Below are positions 23,823 to 33,388 of a DNA stretch of 64,000 nt, piece by piece (the stretch's first letter is position 1; each line of letters begins with the position of its first letter). Source of the DNA: Bacillota bacterium (GTDB lineage: Bacteria > Bacillota > Clostridia > Christensenellales > CAG-138). The position numbers and the translations under genes were made by a program. The notes under the pieces are model-generated. The model was not told the origin of the DNA. It saw nothing but the letters and a program-made list of their open reading frames with translations, and did no database searches. The stretch covers positions 62,001 to 126,000 of the forward strand of contig JAEWUO010000007.1 of NCBI GenBank assembly GCA_023459335.1, written 5' to 3'.

Positions 23823-25430
23823 ATGAGCAAGGTGTATTTACTGGATTCGACGCTGCGCGACGGCGCGCAAAGCGTTGGCATCTCTTTTTCCGTGCAGGAT
23901 AAAATTAAAATCGCACGAATTCTGGACAATCTGCAGGTGGACTATATCGAAGCAGGAAACCCCGGCTCCAATCCCAAGGATATGGAGTTTTTCGAGCGAT
24001 TGCGCGAAAACCCGCTCCGGCATTCGAAGGTGACCGCGTTCGGCGCGACGCGCAAGAAGCATACGCCGGTGGAAGAAGACGCAAATCTGCGCTCCCTGCT
24101 TGCGGCGAACACGGCCTGCGTCTGCATCTTCGGGAAATCCTGGGATATCCACGTAACGGATATCCTTCGGGCGGAGCTTGCCGAAAACCTCGCTATGATA
24201 CGAGATACCGTTCGCTATATGAAACAGAACGGCAAAGAAGTCATCTACGACGCGGAACATTTTTTCGATGGCTACCGCGCGAATCCCGCTTACGCGCTCG
24301 ACACGCTGAAGGCGGCTTATGAGAGCGGGGCGGACTGTCTCTGCCTCTGCGACACGAACGGCGGCAGCTTCCCCGATTTCGTTCAGAGCGTGACAAAACT
24401 CGTGAAAGAACGCTTTCCGGTTGCGGTCGGTATCCATGCGCACGACGACGCGGGCATGGCGGCGGCAAACAGCGTGCTTGCGGTCGAATCGGGGGCGACG
24501 CACGTACAGGGCACGCTCGTCGGGTTCGGAGAGCGCTGCGGAAACGCGAACCTTGCCACGGTTCTCGCCGGCCTTCAATTGAAGCTTGGCTACGAGTGCA
24601 TTCCGCCGGAAACGCTGGAGCGACTGACCAGCACGGTCCATGAGGTGGCCGATATTTCAAACATCAGCGTCGCAAAAAACCTGCCGTATGTCGGCGCGAA
24701 CGCGTTTTCTCACAAGGGCGGCATGCATGTGGACGGCGTGATGAAAAACCCCATGACATTCGAGCACGTTTCCCCGTCCGCGGTCGGCAATACCCGCCGC
24801 ATGATGATGTCCGAAGTCGCGGGACGAAGCGCGATTCTGGAAAAGGTAAAAAGCTTTTATCCCGAGATTAAAAAAGATTCCGAAGAAGCCGCGAAGATCA
24901 TTGATATGGTCAAGCACATGGAGCATCAGGGATATCAGTTCGAGGGCGCCGAGTCGTCCTTTGAACTGGAGGTGCGAAAGCTGCTGGGCACACGGTCGAA
25001 GTTCTTTGAGCTTCAGATGCTCAGCGTGCAGGACGAACAGCAGCCCGAGAACCTAAATAAAAAACCGTCATATGCGACGATCAAGGTTCTCGTCGGCGAC
25101 CAACTGGAGATCACGGCGGCGGAGGGCGCAGGCCCCGTCAACGCGATCGACGCGGCTTTAAGAAAAGCGCTGGAGGTATTTTATCCCGAAATCGGAGAAA
25201 TCCGGTTGACGGATTACAAGGTACGCGTACTCGACAGCGAGAGCGCAACCGCCGCGACGGTGCGGGTTCTGATCGAATCCACCGACGGGCACGAGTACTG
25301 GACCACCGTGGGCGTTGCCGTAGACATCATGCAGGCGAGCACGCGCGCGCTGATGGACTCCATCGAGTATAAGTTGCTCAAGTCGCGTTCCGGCGCGGAA
25401 GTCGCCGTCCAACAGACGGAGACCGCATAA
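23823..25430 (+). CDS. cimA: (R)-citramalate synthase
   Basis: A 535-residue member of the LeuA/CimA family. The N-terminal HMGL-like TIM barrel has LLDSTLRDGAQSVGISF, GSNPKD, CLCDTNGG and the metal site GIHAHDDAGMAAANS. It ends with a LeuA-type allosteric domain (about 400-520) with EITAAEGAGPVNAIDAALRK. The IFGKSWDIHVTDIL block and the overall length are typical of CimA, which joins pyruvate and acetyl-CoA to citramalate for threonine-independent isoleucine synthesis. It is the first gene after an Ile-type T-box, which supports CimA over 2-isopropylmalate synthase. The ATG follows GGAGG. Confidence 0.9.
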   Translation: MSKVYLLDSTLRDGAQSVGISFSVQDKIKIARILDNLQVDYIEAGNPGSNPKDMEFFERLRENPLRHSKVTAFGATRKKHTPVEEDANLRSLLAANTACVCIFGKSWDIHVTDILRAELAENLAMIRDTVRYMKQNGKEVIYDAEHFFDGYRANPAYALDTLKAAYESGADCLCLCDTNGGSFPDFVQSVTKLVKERFPVAVGIHAHDDAGMAAANSVLAVESGATHVQGTLVGFGERCGNANLATVLAGLQLKLGYECIPPETLERLTSTVHEVADISNISVAKNLPYVGANAFSHKGGMHVDGVMKNPMTFEHVSPSAVGNTRRMMMSEVAGRSAILEKVKSFYPEIKKDSEEAAKIIDMVKHMEHQGYQFEGAESSFELEVRKLLGTRSKFFELQMLSVQDEQQPENLNKKPSYATIKVLVGDQLEITAAEGAGPVNAIDAALRKALEVFYPEIGEIRLTDYKVRVLDSESATAATVRVLIESTDGHEYWTTVGVAVDIMQASTRALMDSIEYKLLKSRSGAEVAVQQTETA

Positions 25431-25468
25431 CATGACTTTTTCCTGACGATTGAAAGGGGTAACCATAT

Positions 25469-27190
25469 ATGAAACTCACAGGAGCTCAGATCCTGATCGA
25501 ATGTATTGTGGAGCAGGGAGTCGATACCGTGTTCGGCTATCCGGGCGGTTCCGTGCTCAATATTTACGACGAACTATATAAAAACAGCAGCCGGATTCGG
25601 CATATCCTCACTTCGCACGAGCAGGGTGCGGCGCACGCTGCGGATGGTTATGCCCGCGCAAGCGGAAAGGTCGGCGTCTGCATCGCGACCTCCGGCCCAG
25701 GTGCGACCAACCTCGTTACAGGAATCGCGACGGCATACCTGGACAGCGTGCCTGTCGTGTTCATCACCGGAAACGTCAACGTTAACCTGATCGGCAAGGA
25801 CAGCTTTCAGGAGGCGGATATCGCCGGAATCACAACGCCGATTACAAAACATAATTACATTGTCAAGGATATCCGACAGCTTGCGCAAGCGCTTCGCGAA
25901 GCGTTTTCCATCGCGCGTTCCGGCCGCCCGGGTCCCGTGCTGGTCGATATTCCGAAAAACGTGACCGCGGAAACTGCCGAATACGAACCCGCACTCTGCA
26001 TAAAAGAATGCGAAACGCCGACATTGAGCGACGAAGCGGAAGCGGACACGGAGAAACTCGCGGACATGATCCGCGCTTCGGATAAGGTGTTCGTTCTGTG
26101 CGGCGGCGGCGCGCTGAAGGCAGGCGCGTCGGAAGAGGTGCTGCATCTTGCGGAACTGATCCGCTCACCCGTCGGTACAACGCTGATGGGCATCGGAACT
26201 TTCCCTTCTTCCCACCCGAATTTCACGGGCATGATCGGCATGCACGGAACGCGCGCGACCAATGTCGCCGTTTCCGAAAGCGACCTGGTTCTGGCGCTCG
26301 GATGCCGGTTTAACGATCGCGTAACGGGGGATGTGCAGAAGTTCGGTAAAAATGCAAAGATCGTTCAGATCGATATCGACGCGGCAGAGATCAATAAAAA
26401 CGTCCGTACCGCGCATTCCGTCCTCGGAGACGTGAAAATCGTTTTAAAACGTCTGATCAGCCTGCTTGAAACCCCGCCGATCGATACCGGGGCGAGGGAA
26501 CCGTGGCTGGCGAATATACAGGCGCTGAAGCTCCCCGCGCGCGCAGCACGGCACGCCGGTTTTACGCCGAAAGCGGTACTGAGCGCAGTGAGCGAGATCG
26601 CGCCGAAGGACGCGATCATCGTGACCGACGTGGGTCAGCATCAGATGTGGGCCGCGCGGTATTATCATTATGAATTCCCGAATACGTTTATCTCCTCCGG
26701 TGGATTCGGAACGATGGGCTATGGCGCGGGCGCTTCCATCGGCGCTGCGCTGGCAAGACCTGACCGAAAGGTGATTTTAATCTCCGGAGACGGCAGTTTT
26801 CGCATGAACAGCAACGAAATGGCGACGATGGAGCACTACGGAATTCCCGTCACGATCGTAATCATGAACAACGGCGTGCTCGGCATGGTGCGCCAGTGGC
26901 AAACCGTATTTTATCAGAAACGCTATTCGCAGACGAATCTCGACCGAGGCCCCGATTTTCCCAAGCTCGCTGAGGCTTACGGGATTCACGGTGCTTCCGT
27001 CTGTTCTCTCGGACAGTTCGAGGAGGCGTTCGCGGAAGCTTTAAAATCAAACGAACCCGTGTTGATCGATTGCCGGATCGGCTGCGACGAAACGATTACA
27101 CCCATGGTCGCGCCCGGAAAACCGATTACGGAATTTATTCTGCATGAAACCGAGCCGGGTGAGTTGCACGAACAGGAAGGGGAAAAATGA
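25469..27190 (+). CDS. ilvB: acetolactate synthase large subunit
   Basis: A 573-residue ThDP enzyme condensing pyruvate with pyruvate or 2-oxobutyrate. Seen are VFGYPGGSVLNIYDEL, the catalytic glutamate segment SHEQGAAHAADGYARASGK, ATSGPGATNLVTGIATAYLDS and the ThDP motif GDGSFRMNSNEMATMEHYG ending in NN. The ATG follows AAAGGGG. It overlaps ilvD by ATGA; its regulatory subunit ilvN is displaced to after leuB rather than adjacent. Confidence 0.96.
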   Translation: MKLTGAQILIECIVEQGVDTVFGYPGGSVLNIYDELYKNSSRIRHILTSHEQGAAHAADGYARASGKVGVCIATSGPGATNLVTGIATAYLDSVPVVFITGNVNVNLIGKDSFQEADIAGITTPITKHNYIVKDIRQLAQALREAFSIARSGRPGPVLVDIPKNVTAETAEYEPALCIKECETPTLSDEAEADTEKLADMIRASDKVFVLCGGGALKAGASEEVLHLAELIRSPVGTTLMGIGTFPSSHPNFTGMIGMHGTRATNVAVSESDLVLALGCRFNDRVTGDVQKFGKNAKIVQIDIDAAEINKNVRTAHSVLGDVKIVLKRLISLLETPPIDTGAREPWLANIQALKLPARAARHAGFTPKAVLSAVSEIAPKDAIIVTDVGQHQMWAARYYHYEFPNTFISSGGFGTMGYGAGASIGAALARPDRKVILISGDGSFRMNSNEMATMEHYGIPVTIVIMNNGVLGMVRQWQTVFYQKRYSQTNLDRGPDFPKLAEAYGIHGASVCSLGQFEEAFAEALKSNEPVLIDCRIGCDETITPMVAPGKPITEFILHETEPGELHEQEGEK

Positions 27191-28851
27191 ACATGCGCAG
27201 CGACGAAGTAACTAAGAACGCGGAGCGCGCGCCGCACCGTTCGCTTTTTAAGGCGATGGGTTATACGGACGAAGAACTCAGCCGTCCTCTGATCGGTATC
27301 GCAAACCCCAGAAGCGAAATCGTGCCCGGGCACTTTCATTTGGATCAGCTGGTCGAGGCGGTAAAAGCCGGCGTACGAATCGCGGGCGGCACGCCGATCG
27401 AATTCGGCACCATCGGCGTCTGCGACGGCATCGCAATGGGGCACGTAGGCATGCATTATTCTCTGGCGAGCCGCGAAATCGTTGCCGACGAATGCGAGAT
27501 CATGGCCGAAGCGCACCGCTTCGACGGTATGGTGTTCATGCCCGGCTGCGACAAGATCATCCCCGGTATGCTTATGGCCGCGGCGCGGCTCGATCTGCCC
27601 GCCGTCGTGGTCACGGCCGGAGCAATGCTTTCCTATCAGGGAAACGGCAAGAATCTCGATCTCAACAGCGTATTCGAAGCGGTCGGCGCTTACAAAGCCG
27701 GCAAAGCGACGGACGAGGAACTTGCGTTCTGCGAAAATAACGCCTGCCCGAGCTGCGGATCCTGCTCAGGTATGTTTACGGCAAATTCCATGGCCTGCCT
27801 GAGTGAAGCGATCGGTATGGCGCTGCCCGGCAACGGCACGATACCCGCGGTGTATGCGGAACGCATGCGCCTTGCGAAACACGCGGGCATGCAGGTGATG
27901 GAACTGGTTCAAAAAGACATCCGTCCGTCGCAGATCCTGACCGAGCGGATGTTTCGGAACGCGCTCGCGGTAGATATGGCGCTCGGTTGCTCGACCAATT
28001 CCGTGCTGCATCTGACCGCCATCGCGCGGGAAGCCGGCGTTAAGCTGAACCTCGAGATCATCAACGAGATCAGCGCGCGCGTGCCGAATCTTTGCCGTCT
28101 CGCGCCTTCCGGCCCGCACCATGTGGAAGATCTATACCATGCGGGCGGAGTATCCGCCGTGATCAACGAGCTGATTCGATGCGGATATTATGACGGTTCC
28201 GCAACGACCGTGCTTGGCGTACCGATGGCGGAAGCCGTGAAAGACGCGAAAATCAAGAACCCTACGGTGATTCGCACCTGCGCGGAACCGTACTCCAAAA
28301 CCGGCGGGATCGCGATCTTAAAAGGAAACATCGCGCCGGACGGCGCGGTCGTCAAACGCGCCGCGGTTCTGGAAAGCATGATGCGCCACAGCGGGCCTGC
28401 AAAAGTATTTGACTCTGAAGACGAGGCGATCAAGGCCATCTACGGTATGCAGATTCAGCAGGGAGACGTCGTCGTTATCCGCTACGAGGGCCCCAAAGGA
28501 GGCCCGGGTATGCGCGAAATGCTGGGGCCGACGTCCGCCATCGCCGGCATGGGCCTGGACAGCACCGTCGCGCTGATCACGGATGGACGCTTCTCCGGCG
28601 CCTCCCGCGGCGCAGCGATCGGGCACGTATCGCCGGAAGCGGCGAGCGGCGGTAATATCGGATTGATTCGTACCGGCGACCTGATCGACATCGATATTCC
28701 GGCCGGCACGCTCAACGTCCGGCTGAGCGATCAAGAGCTTGCCGAACGAAAAAAGAGCTGGAAAGCGCCCGAACCGAAGATCAAGAAAGGATATCTGGCG
28801 CGTTACGAGCGCATGGTATCCTCGGCTTCCGAAGGCGCTGTCGTGAAATAA
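27187..28851 (+). CDS. ilvD: dihydroxy-acid dehydratase
   Basis: A 554-residue IlvD/Edd dehydratase making the 2-oxo acids of valine and isoleucine synthesis. Cluster-ligand cysteines appear in GVCDGIAMGH, MPGCDKIIPGM and CPSCGSCSGMFTANSM; the C-terminal GPKGGPGMREML and DGRFSGASRG blocks are conserved. The segment IGIANPRSEIVPGH replaces the more usual SWNEI by PRSEI. The start at 27187 overlaps the ilvB stop; a second ATG two codons later is an alternative. Confidence 0.96.
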   Translation: MNMRSDEVTKNAERAPHRSLFKAMGYTDEELSRPLIGIANPRSEIVPGHFHLDQLVEAVKAGVRIAGGTPIEFGTIGVCDGIAMGHVGMHYSLASREIVADECEIMAEAHRFDGMVFMPGCDKIIPGMLMAAARLDLPAVVVTAGAMLSYQGNGKNLDLNSVFEAVGAYKAGKATDEELAFCENNACPSCGSCSGMFTANSMACLSEAIGMALPGNGTIPAVYAERMRLAKHAGMQVMELVQKDIRPSQILTERMFRNALAVDMALGCSTNSVLHLTAIAREAGVKLNLEIINEISARVPNLCRLAPSGPHHVEDLYHAGGVSAVINELIRCGYYDGSATTVLGVPMAEAVKDAKIKNPTVIRTCAEPYSKTGGIAILKGNIAPDGAVVKRAAVLESMMRHSGPAKVFDSEDEAIKAIYGMQIQQGDVVVIRYEGPKGGPGMREMLGPTSAIAGMGLDSTVALITDGRFSGASRGAAIGHVSPEAASGGNIGLIRTGDLIDIDIPAGTLNVRLSDQELAERKKSWKAPEPKIKKGYLARYERMVSSASEGAVVK

Positions 28852-28912
28852 CACGGAGCGGAGCGAAAAGGGCTCTCGTCATTAAAATACGAAGGGATTG
28901 AAGGAACATACA

Positions 28913-30187
28913 ATGGGAATGACAACGACGCAAAAGATACTCGCGGCGCACGCTGGGCTGGATTGCGTGAGCGCAGGGCAGCTGATCCGCGCCAAAGTGG
29001 ATCTCGTCCTCGGTAACGATATCACGGCGCCCGTCGCGATCAAGGAGTTTGAAAAGGCTGGTATCAAAACGGTCTTCGACCGCGATAAAATCGCGCTCGT
29101 GATGGATCACTTTACGCCGAACAAGGACATCAAAGCGGCGGAACAATGTAAACTTGTGCGCGATTTTGCAAGAAAATATCAGATCACAAATTTCTTCGAC
29201 GTAGGCAAAGTTGGAGTAGAACACGCGCTTCTGCCTGAGATGGGGCTGGTCAAACCGGGCGATCTCGTCATCGGCGCGGATTCGCATACCTGCACCTACG
29301 GCGCGCTCGCCGCGTTTTCCACGGGTGTTGGCAGCACGGATATGGCGGCCGGCATGGCGACAGGCCTCTGCTGGCTTAAGGTGCCGACCGCGATGCGCTT
29401 CGTATTAAAAGGGAAGCTAAAGCCATGGGTATCGGGCAAAGACGTCATCCTGCACATCATCGGCATGGTGGGTGTGGACGGCGCGCTCTATCAGAGCATG
29501 GAGTTCACGGGTGACGGATTGCAGAGCCTGACCATGGAAGACCGTCTCTGTATGGCGAATATGGCGATTGAAGCGGGCGCGAAAAACGGAATTTTCGAAT
29601 ACGACGAACAAACCGCACAGTATGCCGAAGAACACGGCTGCAAGAACTGGACCGTATACAAAGCGGACGCGGACGCTGCGTACACCGCGACGTATGAGAT
29701 CGATCTTTCCGCGATCCAACCGACGGTATCCCTGCCGCATCTGCCGGAGAACGCAAAACCTGTCTCCGAAGTCGGAGATATCACGATCGACCAGGCCGTC
29801 ATCGGCAGCTGCACAAACGGCAGAATCGAAGACTTGCGCGTCGCGGCGAAGGTCTTTGAAGGCAGGCACGTCAACGAAAACGTGCGGTGCATCGTGATTC
29901 CCGCCACGCAGAAGATCATGCTGCAGGCGATGGAAGAAGGCCTCGTCAGAACGTTTATCGAAGCGGGATGCGCGGTCAGCACGCCAACCTGCGGACCGTG
30001 CCTCGGCGGACACATGGGCATCCTCGCAAAAGGCGAGCGCGCGGTAGCTACCACGAACCGCAACTTCGTCGGCCGAATGGGGCACACGGGATCGGAAGTA
30101 TACCTCGCGTCCCCCGCGGTTGCCGCCGCGTCTGCAATCGCGGGCAAACTCGTCGCCCCGGAAACCGTGTTAGGAGGCAAAGCATGA
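28913..30187 (+). CDS. leuC: 3-isopropylmalate/(R)-2-methylmalate dehydratase large subunit
   Basis: A 424-residue aconitase-family subunit of the shorter HacA/LeuC type. It has GADSHTCTYGALAAFSTGVG, IGSCTNGRIEDL and the two late cluster cysteines in TPTCGPCLGGHMG. With LeuD it isomerises citramalate (isoleucine branch) and isopropylmalate (leucine). The ATG at 28913 follows AAGGA; a TTG five codons upstream is rejected. It overlaps leuD by ATGA. Confidence 0.94.
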   Translation: MGMTTTQKILAAHAGLDCVSAGQLIRAKVDLVLGNDITAPVAIKEFEKAGIKTVFDRDKIALVMDHFTPNKDIKAAEQCKLVRDFARKYQITNFFDVGKVGVEHALLPEMGLVKPGDLVIGADSHTCTYGALAAFSTGVGSTDMAAGMATGLCWLKVPTAMRFVLKGKLKPWVSGKDVILHIIGMVGVDGALYQSMEFTGDGLQSLTMEDRLCMANMAIEAGAKNGIFEYDEQTAQYAEEHGCKNWTVYKADADAAYTATYEIDLSAIQPTVSLPHLPENAKPVSEVGDITIDQAVIGSCTNGRIEDLRVAAKVFEGRHVNENVRCIVIPATQKIMLQAMEEGLVRTFIEAGCAVSTPTCGPCLGGHMGILAKGERAVATTNRNFVGRMGHTGSEVYLASPAVAAASAIAGKLVAPETVLGGKA

Positions 30188-30675
30188 AAGCAACAGGCAA
30201 CGCCGTCAAGTACGGCGACAATATCGACACGGATGTGATCATTCCTGCCAGATACCTCAACACCAGCGACCCCAAGGAACTGGCGTGTCACTGCATGGAG
30301 GATATCGACAAGGATTTCGCTTCTCATGTCAAACCCGGAGACGTCATGGTCGGCGGGAAAAACTTCGGCTGCGGTTCTTCCCGCGAGCACGCGCCGATCG
30401 CGATTAAGGAATCCGGCATCTCCTGTGTGATCGCATACACATTCGCGCGTATCTTTTATCGCAACGCGATCAACATCGGGCTGCCGATCGTCGAGTGCCC
30501 CGAAGCGAGCGGGAAGATTCAGAACGGCGACCGGGTCAGCGTCGATTTCGATACGGGGGTTATCACCAATCTCACGCGGAACGAAACCTATCAGGGAGAA
30601 CCGTTCCCGACGTTCATTCAGGGTATCATCGCATCCGGCGGGCTGATGAACGCGATCAAAGCGGGAAAGCTGTAA
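30184..30675 (+). CDS. leuD: 3-isopropylmalate/(R)-2-methylmalate dehydratase small subunit
   Basis: A 163-residue swivel-domain subunit, with NIDTDVIIPARYLNTSD, the loop GGKNFGCGSSREHAPIAIK and FARIFYRNAINIGLPI. It completes the active site of LeuC, whose gene overlaps by ATGA. The short length matches the LeuD type that pairs with the shorter LeuC class. Confidence 0.95.
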   Translation: MKATGNAVKYGDNIDTDVIIPARYLNTSDPKELACHCMEDIDKDFASHVKPGDVMVGGKNFGCGSSREHAPIAIKESGISCVIAYTFARIFYRNAINIGLPIVECPEASGKIQNGDRVSVDFDTGVITNLTRNETYQGEPFPTFIQGIIASGGLMNAIKAGKL

Positions 30676-30688
30676 GGGGGGAGTCTGC

Positions 30689-31765
30689 ATGAATTACAAT
30701 ATTGCGGTCATTCGCGGCGACGGCATCGGCCCCGAAATCGTAACGCAGGCCGTCCGCGTTCTCGAAGTCGCGGCAAAGCGGTTCGGTTTCGCGCTGAGTT
30801 TTCATGACGTGCTCATGGGCGGCTGCGCCATCGACCAGACGGGCGTACCGCTGCCTGACGAAACCGTGCGCGTCTGCAAAGCCAGCAGCGCGGTGCTCCT
30901 AGGCGCGGTCGGAGGCCCGAAATGGGACACGCTGCCCGGCAATCTTCGGCCCGAAGCGGGGCTGCTCGGCATCCGCGCCGCACTCGGCTTATATGCGAAC
31001 CTTCGCCCTGCTGTGCTCTTTAATCCGCTCAAGGACGCCTGCCCTCTCAAACCGGAAATCGTAACCGGCGGTCTCGACATCCTCATGGTACGCGAGCTGA
31101 CCGGCGGCATCTATTTCGGCGAACGCGGCAGAAGGCAAAGCGTACGCGGGGAAGAGGCGTACGATACCGAGCGGTATTCCGTCATGGAGATCGAACGTAT
31201 CGGCCGCATCGGCTTCGAAGCGGCGAAAAAGCGCGGCAATAAACTGACCAGCATCGACAAAGCGAACGTACTGGAAAGTTCCCGCCTCTGGCGTGAAACG
31301 ATGCACCGCCTCGCGAAGGAATATCCCGGCGTCGTCTGCGACGATATGCTCGTCGACAACTGCGCCATGCAGCTCGTCCGAAATCCGGCCCGATTCGACG
31401 TCGTGGTCACGAGCAATATGTTCGGCGATATCCTCTCGGACGAAGCGAGCATGATTACAGGCTCCATCGGCATGCTGCCCTCCGCTTCACTGGGCGACGG
31501 AACGCTGGGGCTTTACGAACCGATCCACGGCAGCGCGCCGGATATCGCGGGGACAAACACCGCAAACCCGCTTGCGACCATACTCTCAGCGGCGATGCTG
31601 CTTCGTTACTCTTTAAACCAGCAGCAGGCTGCAAACGCCATAGAACGCGCCGTACAGCACACGCTGGAAGCGGGTTGGCGCACCGCGGATATCGCCGCGG
31701 GTAAACCGTCGATCGGAACAATAGAAATGGGAGACGTCGTCTGCCAAGCGGTCGAGACGGCATAA
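30689..31765 (+). CDS. leuB: 3-isopropylmalate dehydrogenase
   Basis: A 358-residue NAD-dependent beta-decarboxylating dehydrogenase: AVIRGDGIGPEIV, LLGAVGGPKWD, the substrate arginines in LLGIRAALGLYANLRP and VRELTGGIYFGERG, DNCAMQLVRNP, and YEPIHGSAPDIAGTNTANP for NAD. It acts on isopropylmalate and, in a citramalate pathway, on methylmalate to give 2-oxobutyrate. The ATG is preceded by AAGGGGGGAG. Confidence 0.95.
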   Translation: MNYNIAVIRGDGIGPEIVTQAVRVLEVAAKRFGFALSFHDVLMGGCAIDQTGVPLPDETVRVCKASSAVLLGAVGGPKWDTLPGNLRPEAGLLGIRAALGLYANLRPAVLFNPLKDACPLKPEIVTGGLDILMVRELTGGIYFGERGRRQSVRGEEAYDTERYSVMEIERIGRIGFEAAKKRGNKLTSIDKANVLESSRLWRETMHRLAKEYPGVVCDDMLVDNCAMQLVRNPARFDVVVTSNMFGDILSDEASMITGSIGMLPSASLGDGTLGLYEPIHGSAPDIAGTNTANPLATILSAAMLLRYSLNQQQAANAIERAVQHTLEAGWRTADIAAGKPSIGTIEMGDVVCQAVETA

Positions 31766-31780
31766 GGAAGGTGTGACAAT

Positions 31781-32293
31781 ATGGAAGGGAAAGCCATGAA
31801 ACTCACGATGTCCGTGCTCGTGAAAAATCACGCGGGCATCCTGTATAAAGTCGTCGGCCTTTTTTCACGGCGCGCGTACAACATTCACAGCCTGGCCGTC
31901 GGCACAACAAGCAACCCCGAGGTTTCGCGCATGACCATCGTCGTGGACGGAGACGAGGATATCTTCGAGCAGGTGGAGAAACAGCTCTGCAAACTCATCG
32001 ACGTCATCGAAGTTAAAATTCTCACGGAAGGCGAATTCATCAACCGGGAACTGATCCTGCTCAAAGTCAGCGCGACTTCGGAAAACCGCTCCGATCTTTT
32101 GCAGATCACGAAGATATTCGGCGCGAAAGTCATCGACGTTTCTCATGAAATGCTGATCGTGGAATACGCCGATACGTCCGACCAGGTCCGGCGTCTCGAG
32201 AGCATGCTGGAGCGTTACGGAATTCGGGAAACGGTAAGAACGGGAACCATTGCCATCGAAAACGCGCATGTTATGGCGGCAAAGCAAGACTGA
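31781..32293 (+). CDS. ilvN: acetolactate synthase small (regulatory) subunit
   Basis: A 170-residue regulatory subunit with an N-terminal ACT domain (SVLVKNHAGILYKVVGLFSRR and YNIHSLAVGTTSNPEVSRMT) and the C-terminal ALS_ss domain. It binds valine for feedback inhibition and activates IlvB. The ATG at 31781 follows AAGGAAGGTG; the ATG at 31796, preceded by GGAAGGG, is an equally plausible start and would remove five residues. Confidence 0.93.
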   Translation: MEGKAMKLTMSVLVKNHAGILYKVVGLFSRRAYNIHSLAVGTTSNPEVSRMTIVVDGDEDIFEQVEKQLCKLIDVIEVKILTEGEFINRELILLKVSATSENRSDLLQITKIFGAKVIDVSHEMLIVEYADTSDQVRRLESMLERYGIRETVRTGTIAIENAHVMAAKQD

Positions 32294-32380
32294 TTGCCTG
32301 CCTAAATATGCGCGCAAGGACTGGCGAAAATAAATCATGACGGCATAGCCGCACGAATCAGAAAGTTGGAGGAAGAACTC

Positions 32381-33373
32381 ATGGCAAAGATGTATTACGA
32401 AAGCGACTGCAATCTCGCGTATCTCAAGAACAAAACCGTCGCGGTCATCGGCTACGGCAGCCAGGGCCACGCGCACGCGTTGAACCTGAAAGAAAGCGGT
32501 GTAAACGTCATCGTCGGCCTTTACGAGGGAAGCAAAAGCTGGAAAGCCGCCGAGGATGCGGGCCTGAAGGTCATGACCGCGAGAGACGCCGCCAAAGCGG
32601 CGGACATCGTTATGATCCTCGTCAACGACGAAAAACAGTCCGCGCTCTATTACGAAAGCATTGCGGACGGACTGACGGAAGGGAATACCCTTGTCTTCGC
32701 GCACGGGTTCAACATCCATTTCGGCCAGATCGTGCCGCCTTCCAACGTGGACGTGATCATGATTGCCCCCAAAGGCCCCGGCCATACGGTCCGCAGCGAA
32801 TATCAGCGCGGCGCGGGCGTTCCGGCGCTCATCGCGATGCAGCAAGACTACACCGGCAAAGCGAAGGAAACGGCTCTTGCGTATGCAGCGGGAATCGGCG
32901 CGGCACGCGCGGGTATTCTGGAGACCACGTTCCGCGACGAGACGGAAACAGACCTCTTCGGCGAGCAGGCCGTACTCTGCGGCGGTGTGACGGAACTTAT
33001 GCGCGCGGGGTTTGAGACGCTGGTTGAAGCGGGCTACGCGCCGGAAAACGCGTACTTCGAGTGCATTCACGAGATGAAGCTGATTGTGGACCTGATCTAT
33101 TCCGGCGGGTTCGAGCGGATGCGCTACTCCATCAGCGACACGGCGGAATACGGCGATTACGTTACCGGAACGCGCATCATCACGGAAGAAACGCGCAAGG
33201 AGATGAAACGCGTGCTCCACGAAATTCAGGACGGAACGTTCGCCCGCAACTGGATTTTGGAAAACCGCGTCGGCAGGCCGCACTTCAACGCCATGAAGCG
33301 TCAGCAGGCGGATACGCAGCTCGTCAAGGTCGGGCAGCAGCTCAGAAGCCAGATGACCTTCCTGAAAAAATAA
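32381..33373 (+). CDS. ilvC: ketol-acid reductoisomerase
   Basis: A 330-residue class I KARI: the NADPH fold VIGYGSQGHAHALNLKESG, MIAPKGPGHTVRSEYQRG, and the C-terminal knotted domain with the metal-binding ETDLFGEQAVLCGG and AYFECIHEMKLIVDLIYSGG. It converts acetolactate and acetohydroxybutyrate to dihydroxy acids. The ATG at 32381 follows GGAGGAAGAACTC. Confidence 0.97.
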   Translation: MAKMYYESDCNLAYLKNKTVAVIGYGSQGHAHALNLKESGVNVIVGLYEGSKSWKAAEDAGLKVMTARDAAKAADIVMILVNDEKQSALYYESIADGLTEGNTLVFAHGFNIHFGQIVPPSNVDVIMIAPKGPGHTVRSEYQRGAGVPALIAMQQDYTGKAKETALAYAAGIGAARAGILETTFRDETETDLFGEQAVLCGGVTELMRAGFETLVEAGYAPENAYFECIHEMKLIVDLIYSGGFERMRYSISDTAEYGDYVTGTRIITEETRKEMKRVLHEIQDGTFARNWILENRVGRPHFNAMKRQQADTQLVKVGQQLRSQMTFLKK

Positions 33374-33388
33374 TCGGGAGAAAACGTT

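Noticed and set aside
29491..30690. Open frame of 399 codons on the minus strand
   Set aside because: Antisense to leuC and leuD; a Pro/Ser/Arg-rich shadow without start signals.
31865..33283. Long open frame (472 codons) on the minus strand
   Set aside because: It runs antisense through ilvN and ilvC, both conserved; the product has no recognisable domain.
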